Shown here in pieces: positions 1 through 8,876 of a stretch of DNA of 12,997 nucleotides. The stretch covers positions 1-12,997 of the forward strand of contig DPSD01000533.1 in NCBI GenBank assembly GCA_003538495.1, read 5' to 3'. Position 1 is the first letter of the stretch; every line of letters begins with the position of its first letter. The position numbers and the translations under genes are program-made. Origin of the DNA: Accumulibacter sp. (GTDB lineage Bacteria; Pseudomonadota; Gammaproteobacteria; Burkholderiales; Rhodocyclaceae). Below the pieces are notes generated by a model, which saw only the letters and a program-made list of their open reading frames with translations, was not told the DNA's origin and searched no databases.

Positions 1-266
1 TGGGCAGCGGCCCGGTCGACGCGACCTTCAAGGCGATCGAGTCGATTGCCGCCAGCGGCGCCGAGTTGCTGCTCTATTCAGTCAATGCCATCACCACGGG
101 CACCGATGCGCAAGGTGAAGTGACCGTGCGTCTGGGGAAGGATGGCCGCATCGTCAATGGCAATGGTGCTGACACCGATATCGTCATCGCCTCGGCGAAA
201 GCCTACCTCAATGCCTTGAACAAACTCCAGGTGCCCGACCGCGTCGACCCTCAGGCCGACGTTTGA
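1..266 (+). CDS. leuA: 2-isopropylmalate synthase, C-terminal end (partial)
   Basis: This is the 3' end of a gene entering from the left edge, read in the frame beginning at base 3 and ending in TGA at 264-266. About 87 residues are visible. They match the C-terminal regulatory (LeuA dimer) domain: a start resembling [12 protein letters not shown], then a strand with [19 protein letters not shown], and the late run [12 protein letters not shown] typical of the leucine-sensing domain. LeuA condenses acetyl-CoA with 2-oxoisovalerate in the first committed step of leucine synthesis, and this domain mediates leucine feedback inhibition. The catalytic TIM barrel lies outside the window. Identification rests on family recognition of the tail alone. 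The gene ends 2 nt before the stop codon of the convergent DUF2069 gene. Confidence 0.9.
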   Translation, partial: GSGPVDATFKAIESIAASGAELLLYSVNAITTGTDAQGEVTVRLGKDGRIVNGNGADTDIVIASAKAYLNALNKLQVPDRVDPQADV

Positions 267-268
267 GT

Positions 269-1362
<1,094 letters not shown>

Positions 1363-1366
1363 CTAC

Positions 1367-1437
1367 CCGAGGCCGCCGGGTGGGGGCCCGGCAGCCGGCT
1401 CGCTAGCGGCAGCTGTCGGGTAACGAGCCAGCCTCGG
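1367..1437. other. Nested inverted repeats between wrbA and the yihY remnant
   Basis: This stretch can fold as a closed branched structure. The outer arms CCGAGGC (1367-1373) and GCCTCGG (1431-1437) are perfect complements. Inside are a 9-bp hairpin with one mismatch (1372-1380 with 1387-1395, loop TGGGGG) and a second hairpin GGCTCG/CGAGCC (1397-1402 with 1424-1429). The first inner hairpin shares two bases with the outer arm, so both cannot be complete at once. I do not recognise a riboswitch, tRNA or known small RNA. It could be a bidirectional terminator, a REP-like repeat unit, or a leader structure of the dead downstream gene. Confidence 0.4.
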
Positions 1438-1476
1438 CAGTGTATCGCAGCCTACTTTCGGGATCATCACGCGCTC

Positions 1477-2133
1477 ATGCTTTCCCGGCGCGCTTTTCCC
1501 CGATTTCTTTTCATCGCCGGCATCGCGCGTCGCTTCGTCCAGGAGGACTTCAAGACACCAGTGCCAGCCTTGCCTTCACCACGCCGCTTGCGCTGGTACC
1601 GCTGGTCGCTGTGCTGACGAGCATTGTCGCCAATATCCCTTGCGCTCCAAGGGTCGTCGCGCAGCTCGAGTTGCATCTGGCGCGTAGCTTGTTTGCCGCG
1701 CTGATCGCCTTGTGGTCGGTAGTCATCGGGGTAGGCGGGGTGGCCACCTCCTACGCGGCGGTCACCCGGTCGCTTGGTTTTCTCGGCGAACCCCATGGCT
1801 CGAGCGCGTCTTGCTGAAGGCGCGTGGATTGGTGGTTGCCAGTTTCTTCCTCGGCGGGCTCCACCGCACCCTCCCCAATGTCCGTGTTGACGTATGCGAT
1901 GCGGCGGCAGTCGGCCATTTCTGCAGCACTCGGTTTTCTGTTGCGGCAAAAGGGCTTTACCCTTTATCTATCGAATTTTCCACGTATACGGCCGTCATGG
2001 CGCTCCTGCGGTGCTACCGCTATTCCACTTACGGCTCTATCTGCCCTCGGCCGTGGTGCTCGTCGGTGCTCTGGTCGCGGCGACGCTAGCCGCCTTCAGG
2101 AGGCGTTACGGCAGCCGTGACTCGTCCTCCTAG
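1477..2133 (+). pseudogene. Decayed YihY/BrkB-family inner membrane protein gene
   Basis: Pieces of one YihY-type membrane protein lie in order on the + strand but in different frames. The N-terminus begins MLSRRAFPRFLFIAGIARRF (ATG 1477). A shifted frame near 1550 gives SASLAFTTPLALVPLVAVL. Further pieces are ALWSVVIGVGGVATSYAAVTR (about 1690-1770), WLERVLLKARGLVVASFFLG and LPNVRV (about 1796-1890), then RQKGFTLYLSNFP, TYTAV, and finally AVLPLFHLRLYLPSAVVLVG before TAG at 2131-2133. At least five frame changes are needed. The block between the first helix and the later ones is too short by several dozen residues compared with the family (about 290 residues or more), so an internal deletion is also present. 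Intact members are integral membrane proteins of unclear function. The gene is non-functional in this sequence, unless the assembly is poor here. Confidence 0.8.
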
Positions 2134-3653
2134 AGATCGCTCTGATCAGGCTCGATCGACAGGATCTCCACGCTACCCGTCTGCTCGTCAACGCAGATGC
2201 TCTTGATCTCGCGGACCGACAGGTTCTGCTCCTCAATGATCAGCAGCAGCTTCTTGCTCTGTTTGCTCAAGGCGCCTGACGCGACGACGAGCAATTGACT
2301 GGATCGGAGCATCGGAATCTCGGGAAGGATAAGGACTCGCAGGTGTTCTTCGGCCTGGCTGTCCGACGGCCGGGCGAGGAGCGCGGGCACCGCTCTTGGC
2401 GCCAGGATCTGCAGACCCAGTTCAAGGTGCTCGGGGTTCTCCGATACCGCCCAGCGGACCACGCAAATCTGCCAGTTCTGTTCGTCCCCGGTACGGACTG
2501 CGGCAACGTTTCCCACTGCGAGTGCGCCAATCTTGCCAGAAACATGCATCACTGCATAACCATCCGGGCTTTCGTTGGTAATCATCCAACTCGACAGCCC
2601 GACGCTTGCCGCATTGCCGTTCTTGCAGAGTTGCCAGAGTTCGTCGATACCGCCTGTACTGAGGACCGTCCGATAGCTCTGCCGGCGGCGTTGATAACGA
2701 CGCTTCCCCGCTTCGCACCAGCGTCCCGCCAAGCGGCGAAGGACGCCGACCCCGGCGGGCGTGCCGGCGAAGTCCGGCAGGTCGATCTCCTGCGGTGGCG
2801 TGCCGGAGCCAAGCTGGGCGACTTGCGTCTTGAGCAGCACGCCCAGGCGGGCGCATGAGAAGCACTCGAAAGGGGAGGCTGATGGCGCCAGCCTGCGCGA
2901 GAACGACAAGGCGGCGACATCGCGCGCGGGATCGATCCAGAAGGCCCCCGGGGCGACTGTGGCAAGCGCCGAAATGGCTTCGATGTGGCCGGCAAAACGT
3001 TCGAAGTAGGCCGCCAGGAACAGCACTTCACGCGCGGTCAGGGATGCTGGTTGGGCGCAGCCAAGCAGAATCGCCGCGTAGTAGATTTCTTGCAGACTGC
3101 TCGCCTGGCCGCGAGGGACTGCAGTGGCAAGCTGCAGGCGTTGCGCGGTGGCATAGGTCTGATGCAACTGCTGCCAGGCGCCGGCCGGAGCCGGAGCGGC
3201 AATCAGGTGGCTGATCATCAGCTGCTGCGCCAGCGCATGCAGGCTTCGCCAAAGGGCGAGGTCCGGCGCCTGGTTGGGGTCCGAGGTGTTCATCCCGTCG
3301 AGCCCTTCGAGCATCGCCAGAGTGTCATCCGCGAGCATCTGCAGGAGGTCGAGAACGCTCCGGACGAGTCGTCGTGTCTTGCGCGGGACCGGCAACAGCA
3401 GGTCGGTCAGTTCGGGGAGAAGCTTCGCCAAAACTGCCGAACAGCGGGTGTACAAGCCATCCAGAGCGTAAGCGCGCTGCTTCGCCGTTCCACCAACCTC
3501 ACGCAGCGCCTTGACCTGCGCCCGCAAGGAAGGAAGCTCGTCGGCGGGGAGGTGCGCCATTGGCGACTCCAGCCACTGCACAATGGTTCGTATGCCGGAC
3601 GGGGCAGATTCTGCTCCATTCATGCCATGGTCGTGGTCAGCGCTCTTGGTCAT
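2130..3653 (-). CDS. Uncharacterised protein with PilZ-like C-terminal module
   Basis: The product is 507 residues if it starts at ATG 3653, which I prefer because AGGTGG lies just upstream. The same frame runs back to a GTG at 3830, adding 59 poorly structured residues. Residues 20-240 look all-helical, rich in Leu, Ala and Gln. Residues 316-328 are arginine-rich (KRRYQRRRQSYR), and residues 360-365 read NESPDG, matching the (D/N)xSxxG signature. The pair resembles the RxxxR plus NxSxxG motifs by which PilZ domains bind cyclic di-GMP. Strands such as QICVVRWAV and ELGLQIL around 395-417 would fit the rest of such a barrel. I infer a cytosolic c-di-GMP-responsive protein, but the family is not named with certainty. 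There is no signal peptide or membrane helix. The stop overlaps the end of the yihY remnant by 3 nt, tail to tail. Confidence 0.75.
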   Translation of the reverse strand: MTKSADHDHGMNGAESAPSGIRTIVQWLESPMAHLPADELPSLRAQVKALREVGGTAKQRAYALDGLYTRCSAVLAKLLPELTDLLLPVPRKTRRLVRSVLDLLQMLADDTLAMLEGLDGMNTSDPNQAPDLALWRSLHALAQQLMISHLIAAPAPAGAWQQLHQTYATAQRLQLATAVPRGQASSLQEIYYAAILLGCAQPASLTAREVLFLAAYFERFAGHIEAISALATVAPGAFWIDPARDVAALSFSRRLAPSASPFECFSCARLGVLLKTQVAQLGSGTPPQEIDLPDFAGTPAGVGVLRRLAGRWCEAGKRRYQRRRQSYRTVLSTGGIDELWQLCKNGNAASVGLSSWMITNESPDGYAVMHVSGKIGALAVGNVAAVRTGDEQNWQICVVRWAVSENPEHLELGLQILAPRAVPALLARPSDSQAEEHLRVLILPEIPMLRSSQLLVVASGALSKQSKKLLLIIEEQNLSVREIKSICVDEQTGSVEILSIEPDQSDL

Positions 3654-3657
3654 CGGG

Positions 3658-3663
3658 CCACCT
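3658..3663 (-). promoter_or_regulatory. Ribosome binding site supporting the 3653 start
   Basis: Read on the minus strand this is AGGTGG, 4 nt before the ATG at 3653 (the AGG is 7 nt away). It favours 3653 over the upstream in-frame GTG at 3830, which has only a weak GGGG/AAGG context. Confidence 0.5.
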
Positions 3664-3893
3664 GCCAAAGGGGATTGCGTTGTCACGCGACTTGCCTCGT
3701 CGGTACCTGGTTTGCTGCACAGCACGGGCAGCACTGGCTCAGTCGGAACGCTGCTTGCAGCATCGATGTGCTGGCCGTCGACCGGTTCTCCGGCGATTAT
3801 ACCCGTGCGCCTGAAACGCGTGGGGTACACGCGCCTTGCCCCGGGAGCCGATTCAACAGTCGGAAAGTTGGCGATGGTCGGCCCGGGTTCGTG

Positions 3894-3919
3894 TTGAGGG
3901 CACTCTTTCTTGCTATAAT
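3894..3919 (+). promoter_or_regulatory. Extended -10 promoter of the rpsP operon
   Basis: A perfect TATAAT at 3914-3919 is preceded by TGC (3911-3913), giving the extended -10 form TGnTATAAT. TTGAGG at 3894-3899 is a partial -35 with a short 14-nt spacer. The extended -10 probably compensates. Transcription would start near 3926, about 27 nt before the rpsP ATG, leaving a short leader that contains the ribosome binding site. Confidence 0.75.
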
Positions 3920-3952
3920 CCTCGCCTTTTTCTGAATTCGGAAGAAATTATC

Positions 3953-4207
3953 ATGGTTGTCATTCGTCTGGCCCGTGGTGGCGCCAAGAAGCGCCCCTTC
4001 TACAACATGGTGGTCGCTGATTCCCGCGCTCGCCGCGATGGTCGCTTCATCGAGCGCATCGGCTTTTACAATCCGCTGGCGTCAGGTGGTGAACAAGGGT
4101 TGCGAATCGCCACCGATCGTCTCAGTTACTGGCAGCAGCAAGGTGCTCAACTGTCGCTGACCGTTGCTCGCCTGCTCAAGCAGTCGGCTGCCAAGGTGGC
4201 AGCCTGA
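3953..4207 (+). CDS. rpsP: 30S ribosomal protein S16
   Basis: This 84-residue protein begins [20 protein letters not shown], the hallmark N-terminus of bacterial S16, followed by [21 protein letters not shown]16 binds 16S rRNA early in 30S assembly. The ATG at 3953 is chosen over the longer upstream frame because GGAAG (3940-3944) sits 8 nt before it and the family begins exactly here. The residues encoded upstream overlap the promoter and are not coding. It is the first gene of the conserved rpsP-rimM-trmD-rplS operon, with the strong promoter immediately upstream. The C-terminus (QSAAKVAA) is the usual short Ala/Lys tail. Confidence 0.97.
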   Translation: MVVIRLARGGAKKRPFYNMVVADSRARRDGRFIERIGFYNPLASGGEQGLRIATDRLSYWQQQGAQLSLTVARLLKQSAAKVAA

Positions 4208-4210
4208 GCG

Positions 4211-4783
4211 TTGCCTGGCCTGTCCCTGCCTGAGACCAATGGCGCGGCGGCGGGAAGCGATGCGCCGCGCAGCGCGATGATCGTCCTTGGCAAGATTGCG
4301 GGTCCGCACGGGCTGCAGGGCGCGGTTCGGGTTTACCCGTTTGCCGATGATCCCCAGAGCTGGGCCCGGTTGCCGGGGTGGTGGCTCGGCCGGGAGGGTG
4401 ATGCTCCCGAGCTTTGGCGTCAAACCAGGCTGATCAACTGTGATGTCCGCAACGAGGTGCTGGTTGCTCAATTGGCGTGCGTTGCCGACCGTACGGCCGC
4501 AGAGGCAATGGGAGGCGTGCTGGTTGGCGTGCCGCAAAGCGAATTGCCACCGACGGCGATTGACGAGTACTACTGGGCCGAACTGGTCGGCCTCGAAGTG
4601 ATCAATACCCACGATCAGGCGCTGGGCCGGATTGTCGGTCTGATCGACACCCCGGCCAACGCCGTGCTGCGGGTTGCCGATGGTGGACGCGCGGAACGTT
4701 TGCTGCCTTTCGTTGCGGCGGTGGTGCTGAACGTTGACCTCCAGCGACAGTGCGTCCGCGTGGAATGGGAAAGCGACTGGTGA
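4211..4783 (+). CDS. rimM: Ribosome maturation factor RimM
   Basis: RimM aids 30S head assembly and binds S19. The N-terminal domain opens with [20 protein letters not shown], the family signature, followed by FADDPQSW. The C-terminal PRC-barrel domain begins near residue 115 with [13 protein letters not shown] and ends [24 protein letters not shown]. The frame opens with a TTG at 4211 (190 residues). An ATG at 4277 gives a 168-residue protein starting MIVLGKIAG, closer to the usual family start, but it lacks a well-placed ribosome binding site. The TTG has AAGGTGG 11 nt upstream inside rpsP, only 3 nt from the rpsP stop, so coupling to rpsP translation is plausible. The gene's 3' end overlaps trmD. 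Confidence 0.93.
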   Translation: MPGLSLPETNGAAAGSDAPRSAMIVLGKIAGPHGLQGAVRVYPFADDPQSWARLPGWWLGREGDAPELWRQTRLINCDVRNEVLVAQLACVADRTAAEAMGGVLVGVPQSELPPTAIDEYYWAELVGLEVINTHDQALGRIVGLIDTPANAVLRVADGGRAERLLPFVAAVVLNVDLQRQCVRVEWESDW

Positions 4784-5586
4784 CTTTCGCCGGCGGTGCG
4801 CTGCCGGGCGAGCGGCCGTTTGTCGTTGATGTGGTGAGCTTGTTTCCCGAGACCTTTGCTGCGGTGGCGCAGGCGGGCGTGACCCGCAGGGCCCTGCTGG
4901 AGGGGCGGTGGAGCCTGCAGTTGTGGAATCCGCGTGATTTCACGTCGGATCGGCATCGCAGCGTCGATGACCGCCCTTACGGGGGTGGCCCGGGGATGGT
5001 GATGTTGCCGGGTCCACTCGAAGCGGCGATCATCGCGGCGAAGGCCAGGCAGCAGGCGGCTGGCGCCGCCGCCAGCCGGGTCATCTGCCTCTCGCCACAG
5101 GGTTCGCTGCTGACGCATCAGCGCGTGCTGCGCCTGGCGCAGGCCGAGGAAGCGCTGGTGCTGGTCTGCGGGCGCTATGAGGGCATTGACGAACGGCTGA
5201 TCACGGCCTGTGTCGATGAGGAGATTTCAATCGGGGATTTCGTCCTTTCCGGTGGCGAGATCCCGGCGATGGCGCTGATCGATGCCGTCGTCAGGCAGTT
5301 GCCGGGCGTGCTGAACGATCTCGAGTCGGCACAACAGGATTCGTTTGTAACGGGTTTGCTGGATTGCCCACATTACACGCGGCCCGAGGAATATGACGGG
5401 CGGCGGGTGCCGGGCGTTCTGCTGTCCGGTCACCACGAGGAAATACGACGCTGGCGGCTGCAACAAGCGCTGGGTCGAACATGGCAGCGGCGCCCCGAGT
5501 TGTTGGCGGGGCGTTCCTTGTCAAAATTGGAAACGCAACTCCTGGTGCAGTTTCAGGAGCAATGCGGTCAGGACAATAATGCGTAG
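4765..5586 (+). CDS. trmD: tRNA (guanine-N1-)-methyltransferase TrmD
   Basis: TrmD methylates G37 next to the anticodon using S-adenosylmethionine, preventing +1 frameshifting. The trefoil-knot (SPOUT) signatures are all present: [10 protein letters not shown], then [12 protein letters not shown], then [20 protein letters not shown], with the downstream tRNA-binding motif [14 protein letters not shown]. The protein is 273 residues from ATG 4765, somewhat longer than the usual 250 or so. The extra residues precede [14 protein letters not shown], where the family normally begins. Alternatives are GTG 4750 and GTG 4780. The last forms a GTGA overlap with the rimM stop at 4781-4783 and would suit translational coupling. 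The start is therefore uncertain by about 10 codons, while the body of the gene is secure. Confidence 0.96.
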   Translation: MGKRLVTFAGGALPGERPFVVDVVSLFPETFAAVAQAGVTRRALLEGRWSLQLWNPRDFTSDRHRSVDDRPYGGGPGMVMLPGPLEAAIIAAKARQQAAGAAASRVICLSPQGSLLTHQRVLRLAQAEEALVLVCGRYEGIDERLITACVDEEISIGDFVLSGGEIPAMALIDAVVRQLPGVLNDLESAQQDSFVTGLLDCPHYTRPEEYDGRRVPGVLLSGHHEEIRRWRLQQALGRTWQRRPELLAGRSLSKLETQLLVQFQEQCGQDNNA

Positions 5587-5609
5587 TTTGCATGCATGGA
5601 GTTTATAAG

Positions 5610-5975
5610 ATGAATCTGATCGACCAACTTGAACAAGAAGAGATTGCCCGTCTGGGCAAAGTGATTCCCGTATTTTCACCGGGCGACACGGTCGTAGTCC
5701 AGGTCAAGGTGCGGGAAGGTACGCGGGAGCGTTTGCAGGCTTACGAAGGCGTGGTGATTGCCAAGCGTAATCGTGGCCTCAACTCCAGTTTCATCGTCCG
5801 CAAGGTTTCCTCGGGCGAGGGTGTCGAGCGTACCTTCCAGACCTACTCGCCGCTGGTCGCGGCGATTGAAGTCAAGCGGCGCGGCGACGTTCGGCGGGCC
5901 AAGCTGTACTACCTGCGGGAGCGCTCCGGCAAGTCGGCGCGGATCAAGGAAAAGTTGACGCGCAAGCAGCGCTGA
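5610..5975 (+). CDS. rplS: 50S ribosomal protein L19
   Basis: This 121-residue protein starts [17 protein letters not shown] and carries the L19 core [22 protein letters not shown], then [22 protein letters not shown]. It ends in the basic rRNA-binding tail ([19 protein letters not shown]). L19 sits at the 30S-50S interface. The ATG at 5610 has GGAG 8 nt upstream (5598-5601). An in-frame ATG at 5592 would add six residues and is less likely. It is the last gene of the rpsP operon, 23 nt after trmD. The final 19 bases of the gene, including the stop, are duplicated just downstream. Confidence 0.97.
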   Translation: MNLIDQLEQEEIARLGKVIPVFSPGDTVVVQVKVREGTRERLQAYEGVVIAKRNRGLNSSFIVRKVSSGEGVERTFQTYSPLVAAIEVKRRGDVRRAKLYYLRERSGKSARIKEKLTRKQR

Positions 5976-6000
5976 ACAGCCGACGCGCAAGCAGCGCTGA
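5957..6000 (+). repeat. 19-bp direct duplication of the rplS 3' end
   Basis: The sequence GACGCGCAAGCAGCGCTGA occurs at 5957-5975, where it encodes the last residues and stop of rplS, and again identically at 5982-6000 after a 6-nt spacer. The period is 25 nt. The second copy lies outside any gene. It looks like a short tandem slippage or duplication event. Confidence 0.85.
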
Positions 6001-6022
6001 GCAAGCGCGGATGCGGTAAACG

Positions 6023-6060
6023 ACAACGCGGCGGGGTCGAACAGGCTCCGCCGTGCTTGT
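6023..6060 (+). terminator. Hairpin terminator ending the rpsP operon
   Basis: The arms CGGCGGGGTC (6029-6038) and GGCTCCGCCG (6044-6053) pair over 10 bp with two G-U wobbles around the loop GAACA. A further stem extends outward (ACAACG with TGcTTGT, one bulged base). The 3' arm runs into CTTGTTGT, a modest T-rich tail. It lies between the convergent ends of rplS and folE2, so it may also stop minus-strand transcripts. Confidence 0.65.
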
Positions 6061-6079
6061 TGTGGCGAGCGCCCGCCGG

Positions 6080-6898
6080 TCAGCCGCCAGGTCGCTTGTC
6101 GTTCTCGATCAGGGCGTATGCGGAATGGTTGTGAATTGATTCGAAGTTCTCGGACTCCACTACATAGGCATCGATGCGCTGCTCGGCGTTGAGCCGTGCC
6201 GCGACGTCGCGCACCATGTCTTCGACAAATTTCGGGTTGTCGTAGGCGCGTTCGGTGACGAATTTCTCGTCGGGGCGCTTGAGCAGTCCGTAGAGCTCGC
6301 ACGATGCTTGTGACTCGATGAATTGAACCAGTTCCTCGATCCACAGGTGCTCATTGATCCGTACGGTGACCGTCACGTGCGAGCGCTGGTTGTGTGCGCC
6401 GCGTTCGGAAATTTCCTTTGAACACGGGCAGAGGCTGGTCACCGGAACGGCGACCTTGATGGTCGACTCGATCCGCCCGTGGCCGATCTCGCCAATCAGC
6501 GTGACGTCGTAATCCATCAGGCTCTGCACACCGGACACCGGAGCCGCCTTGTTGATGAAATAGGGAAAACTCATTTCGATATGACCGGTCTCGGCTTCCA
6601 GCCGGTCAACCATGTCGCGCAGCATGGCCGGGAAATTTTCGACCGATATTTCTCGCTCGTGGCTGTTGAGAATTTCCACAAAGCGCGACATGTGGGTGCC
6701 CTTGAAGTTGTGCGGCAGGCTGACGTACATGTTGAACATGGCGATGGTGTGCTGCACGCCGCCGGACTTGTCGAGCACCTTGACCGGGTGACGAATGGCT
6801 TTGATGCCCACCTTGTTGATGGCGATCCGCCGGGTATCGGCCGAGCCCTGAACGTCCACCATTTCAGTGGGGGCTTGCGGGGTTTCTGGTGCGTTCAT
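6080..6898 (-). CDS. folE2: GTP cyclohydrolase FolE2 (type IB)
   Basis: FolE2 converts GTP to 7,8-dihydroneopterin triphosphate, the first step towards tetrahydrofolate (and queuosine precursors), in the cytosol. The 272-residue protein has the FolE2/MptA hallmarks: the catalytic-cysteine motif [11 protein letters not shown] (C157, C159), [12 protein letters not shown] just after, and the C-terminal [18 protein letters not shown]. The start at ATG 6898 is set by AGGAG (minus strand of 6904-6908) 5 nt upstream, and it overlaps the dxs stop by 4 nt (ATGA). A further 11 codons upstream are open but inside dxs. FolE2 is known to work with metals other than zinc, unlike FolE. No zinc-responsive (Zur) operator is apparent, and its position at the end of an isoprenoid operon argues for constitutive expression here. 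Confidence 0.95.
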   Translation of the reverse strand: MNAPETPQAPTEMVDVQGSADTRRIAINKVGIKAIRHPVKVLDKSGGVQHTIAMFNMYVSLPHNFKGTHMSRFVEILNSHEREISVENFPAMLRDMVDRLEAETGHIEMSFPYFINKAAPVSGVQSLMDYDVTLIGEIGHGRIESTIKVAVPVTSLCPCSKEISERGAHNQRSHVTVTVRINEHLWIEELVQFIESQASCELYGLLKRPDEKFVTERAYDNPKFVEDMVRDVAARLNAEQRIDAYVVESENFESIHNHSAYALIENDKRPGG

Positions 6899-8814
6899 CG
6901 CGGCTCCTGATAATCTTGCTGATCGTCGCATGCCATGTGCGGTGGCTGGCCCGGATCTGCCAGTCTGCCTTGCCGGGCCCGTATCGCGCTGACGATACCG
7001 TCGCCGTCCAGGCCGATTTCCGCCAGCAGGAGCGCCTGGTCGCCCTGTTCGACGAAGTGGTCGGGAAGTCCCATACGCAACAGTTGCACGGTGCAGCCGA
7101 GTTCTTCAAGAATCCGCTCGACTTCGGAACCGGCGCCACCGATCAAGGCATTCTCTTCGACGCTGACCAGCAGCGAATGTTCCGCCGCCAGGGTGGCGAT
7201 CAGTTCGCGATCGATCGGTTTGACAAAGCGCATGTTGGCGACCGTGGCGTCGATCTCTTCGGCCGCTGCCAGCGCCGGTGTGAGCATGCTGCCGAAGGCG
7301 AGCAGCGCGACCTTGCTGCCGCGGCGGCGGATTTGGCCCTTGCCCAGGGGTAGCCCGACCAGGGTCGGTTCAATGACCGCTCCCGGACCGGTTCCGCGCG
7401 GGTAGCGCACGGCGCTCGGGCAGTCCAGGTGGTAGGCGGTGGTCAGCATCTTGCGGCACTCGTCCTCGTCGGCGGGGGTCATCACCACCATGTTCGGAAT
7501 GCAGGTCAGGAACGAGAGGTCGAACGCACCATGATGCGTCGGACCGTCGGCGCCGACCAGGCCGCCACGGTCGAGTGCGAAGACGACGGGCAGGTTTTGC
7601 AGAGCCACATCGTGCACCAGCTGATCGTAGCCGCGCTGCAGGAAGGTCGAGTAGATCGCCAGCACTGGCCGCATGCCTTCACAGGCCAGCCCGGCGGCAA
7701 AGGTGACCGCATGCTGCTCGGCGATCCCGACATCGTGATAGCGGTCCGGGTAGCGTTCGCTGAAGCGCAGCAGGCCCGAGCCTTCGCGCATCGCCGGAGT
7801 GATGCCGACCAGACGCGGGTCGGCAGCCGCCATGTCGCACAACCAGTCGCCAAAGATCTGCGTATAAGTCGGCTTGGCGCCGCTCTTGCCGCCAGCGATA
7901 CCGACCTCGGGCTTGAATTGAGAGACGCCGTGGTAGAGGATCGGATCGACTTCGGCCAACTTGTACCCCTGGCCCTTCTTGGTGATCACATGCAGGAACT
8001 GGGGGCCTTTGAGATTCTTCAGGTTCAGTAGCGTCGGCACCAGTGACTCGAGATCGTGTCCGTCGATCGGGCCAATATAGTTGAACCCCAGTTCCTCGAA
8101 CAGGGTGCCGGGGGTCAACATCCCCTTGACGTGCTCCTCGGCGCGTTTGGCGAACTCGAGCAGCGATGGCGAAAAGTCGAGGATCTTCTCGCCAGCCTTG
8201 CGCGCGGCGTTGAAGGTGCTGCCCGAAAAGAGGCGCGCCAGGTAGCGGTTGAGTGCTCCCACCGGCGGTGAAATCGACATGTCATTGTCGTTGAGCACGA
8301 CCAGCATGTCGGCGTCTGCGACGCCAGCGTTGTTCAGTGCTTCGAAGGCCTGGCCGGCAGACATCGCGCCGTCGCCGATGATCGCCACCACCTTGCGCGT
8401 CTCGTGTTTGATCTTGGCGGCCAGAGCCATGCCCAGCGCGGCCGAGATCGAGGTAGACGAGTGGCCGACGCCGAAGGTGTCGTACTCGCTCTCGCTACGT
8501 TTCGGAAAGCCGGAAACGCCGCCGTGCATCCGCAGCCTGGCCATCCCGGCGCGCCGCCCGGTGAGCACCTTATGGGCGTAGGTCTGATGGCCGACATCCC
8601 ACACCAGGCGGTCATGCGGCGTCTCGAAGACGTAGTGCAGCGCGACGGTGAGTTCGACGGTGCCGAGGTTCGACGACAGGTGGCCGCCGGTCCGCGAGAC
8701 CGATTCAACCAGAAAGGTGCGCAATTCGCTGGCCAACTGGGGCAGGTGTCGGCGGTCAAGTTTGCGCAGTTGCGCCGGATAGCTGATGGTATCGAGCAGA
8801 GGGTAGGGGGTCAT
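6895..8814 (-). CDS. dxs: 1-deoxy-D-xylulose-5-phosphate synthase
   Basis: DXS condenses pyruvate and glyceraldehyde 3-phosphate, the entry step of the MEP isoprenoid pathway and also a source for thiamine and pyridoxal. The protein is 639 residues, normal length. The thiamine diphosphate domain has [17 protein letters not shown] (H76), [14 protein letters not shown] (117-130) and the diphosphate/metal motif [18 protein letters not shown] (147-164) with LNDNDMSI. The transketolase pyrimidine domain has [13 protein letters not shown] (E366, H368) and [16 protein letters not shown], and the C-terminal transketolase domain follows YPRGTGPG. The ATG at 8814 lacks a strong Shine-Dalgarno; AGGA lies about 12 nt away. 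It lies 62 nt after ispA and overlaps folE2 by 4 nt, consistent with one operon making isoprenoid precursors. Confidence 0.98.
   Translation of the reverse strand: MTPYPLLDTISYPAQLRKLDRRHLPQLASELRTFLVESVSRTGGHLSSNLGTVELTVALHYVFETPHDRLVWDVGHQTYAHKVLTGRRAGMARLRMHGGVSGFPKRSESEYDTFGVGHSSTSISAALGMALAAKIKHETRKVVAIIGDGAMSAGQAFEALNNAGVADADMLVVLNDNDMSISPPVGALNRYLARLFSGSTFNAARKAGEKILDFSPSLLEFAKRAEEHVKGMLTPGTLFEELGFNYIGPIDGHDLESLVPTLLNLKNLKGPQFLHVITKKGQGYKLAEVDPILYHGVSQFKPEVGIAGGKSGAKPTYTQIFGDWLCDMAAADPRLVGITPAMREGSGLLRFSERYPDRYHDVGIAEQHAVTFAAGLACEGMRPVLAIYSTFLQRGYDQLVHDVALQNLPVVFALDRGGLVGADGPTHHGAFDLSFLTCIPNMVVMTPADEDECRKMLTTAYHLDCPSAVRYPRGTGPGAVIEPTLVGLPLGKGQIRRRGSKVALLAFGSMLTPALAAAEEIDATVANMRFVKPIDRELIATLAAEHSLLVSVEENALIGGAGSEVERILEELGCTVQLLRMGLPDHFVEQGDQALLLAEIGLDGDGIVSAIRARQGRLADPGQPPHMACDDQQDYQEPR
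6904..6908 (-). promoter_or_regulatory. Ribosome binding site of folE2
   Basis: AGGAG on the minus strand, 5 nt before the ATG at 6898, lies within the 3' end of dxs. It decides the start in favour of the sequence beginning MNAPETP over the longer open frame. Confidence 0.75.
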
Positions 8815-8876
8815 TTTCTTGTTGGGTCCTGCAGAAGCGCTGTGTACCGACCGCGAGCGGTGAGCGGCAGCGGCAC

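Noticed and set aside
3654..3830. N-terminal extension of the PilZ-like protein to a GTG at 3830
   Set aside because: The 59 extra residues show no structured pattern, and the ATG at 3653 has the better ribosome binding site. The longer form is not excluded.
2985..3935. Plus-strand open frame of 316 codons opposite the PilZ-like gene
   Set aside because: It is antisense to a frame with coherent secondary structure and motifs. It runs through the rpsP promoter and resembles no protein family.
7429..8031. Plus-strand open frame of 200 codons inside dxs
   Set aside because: It is antisense to the intact, highly conserved dxs gene.
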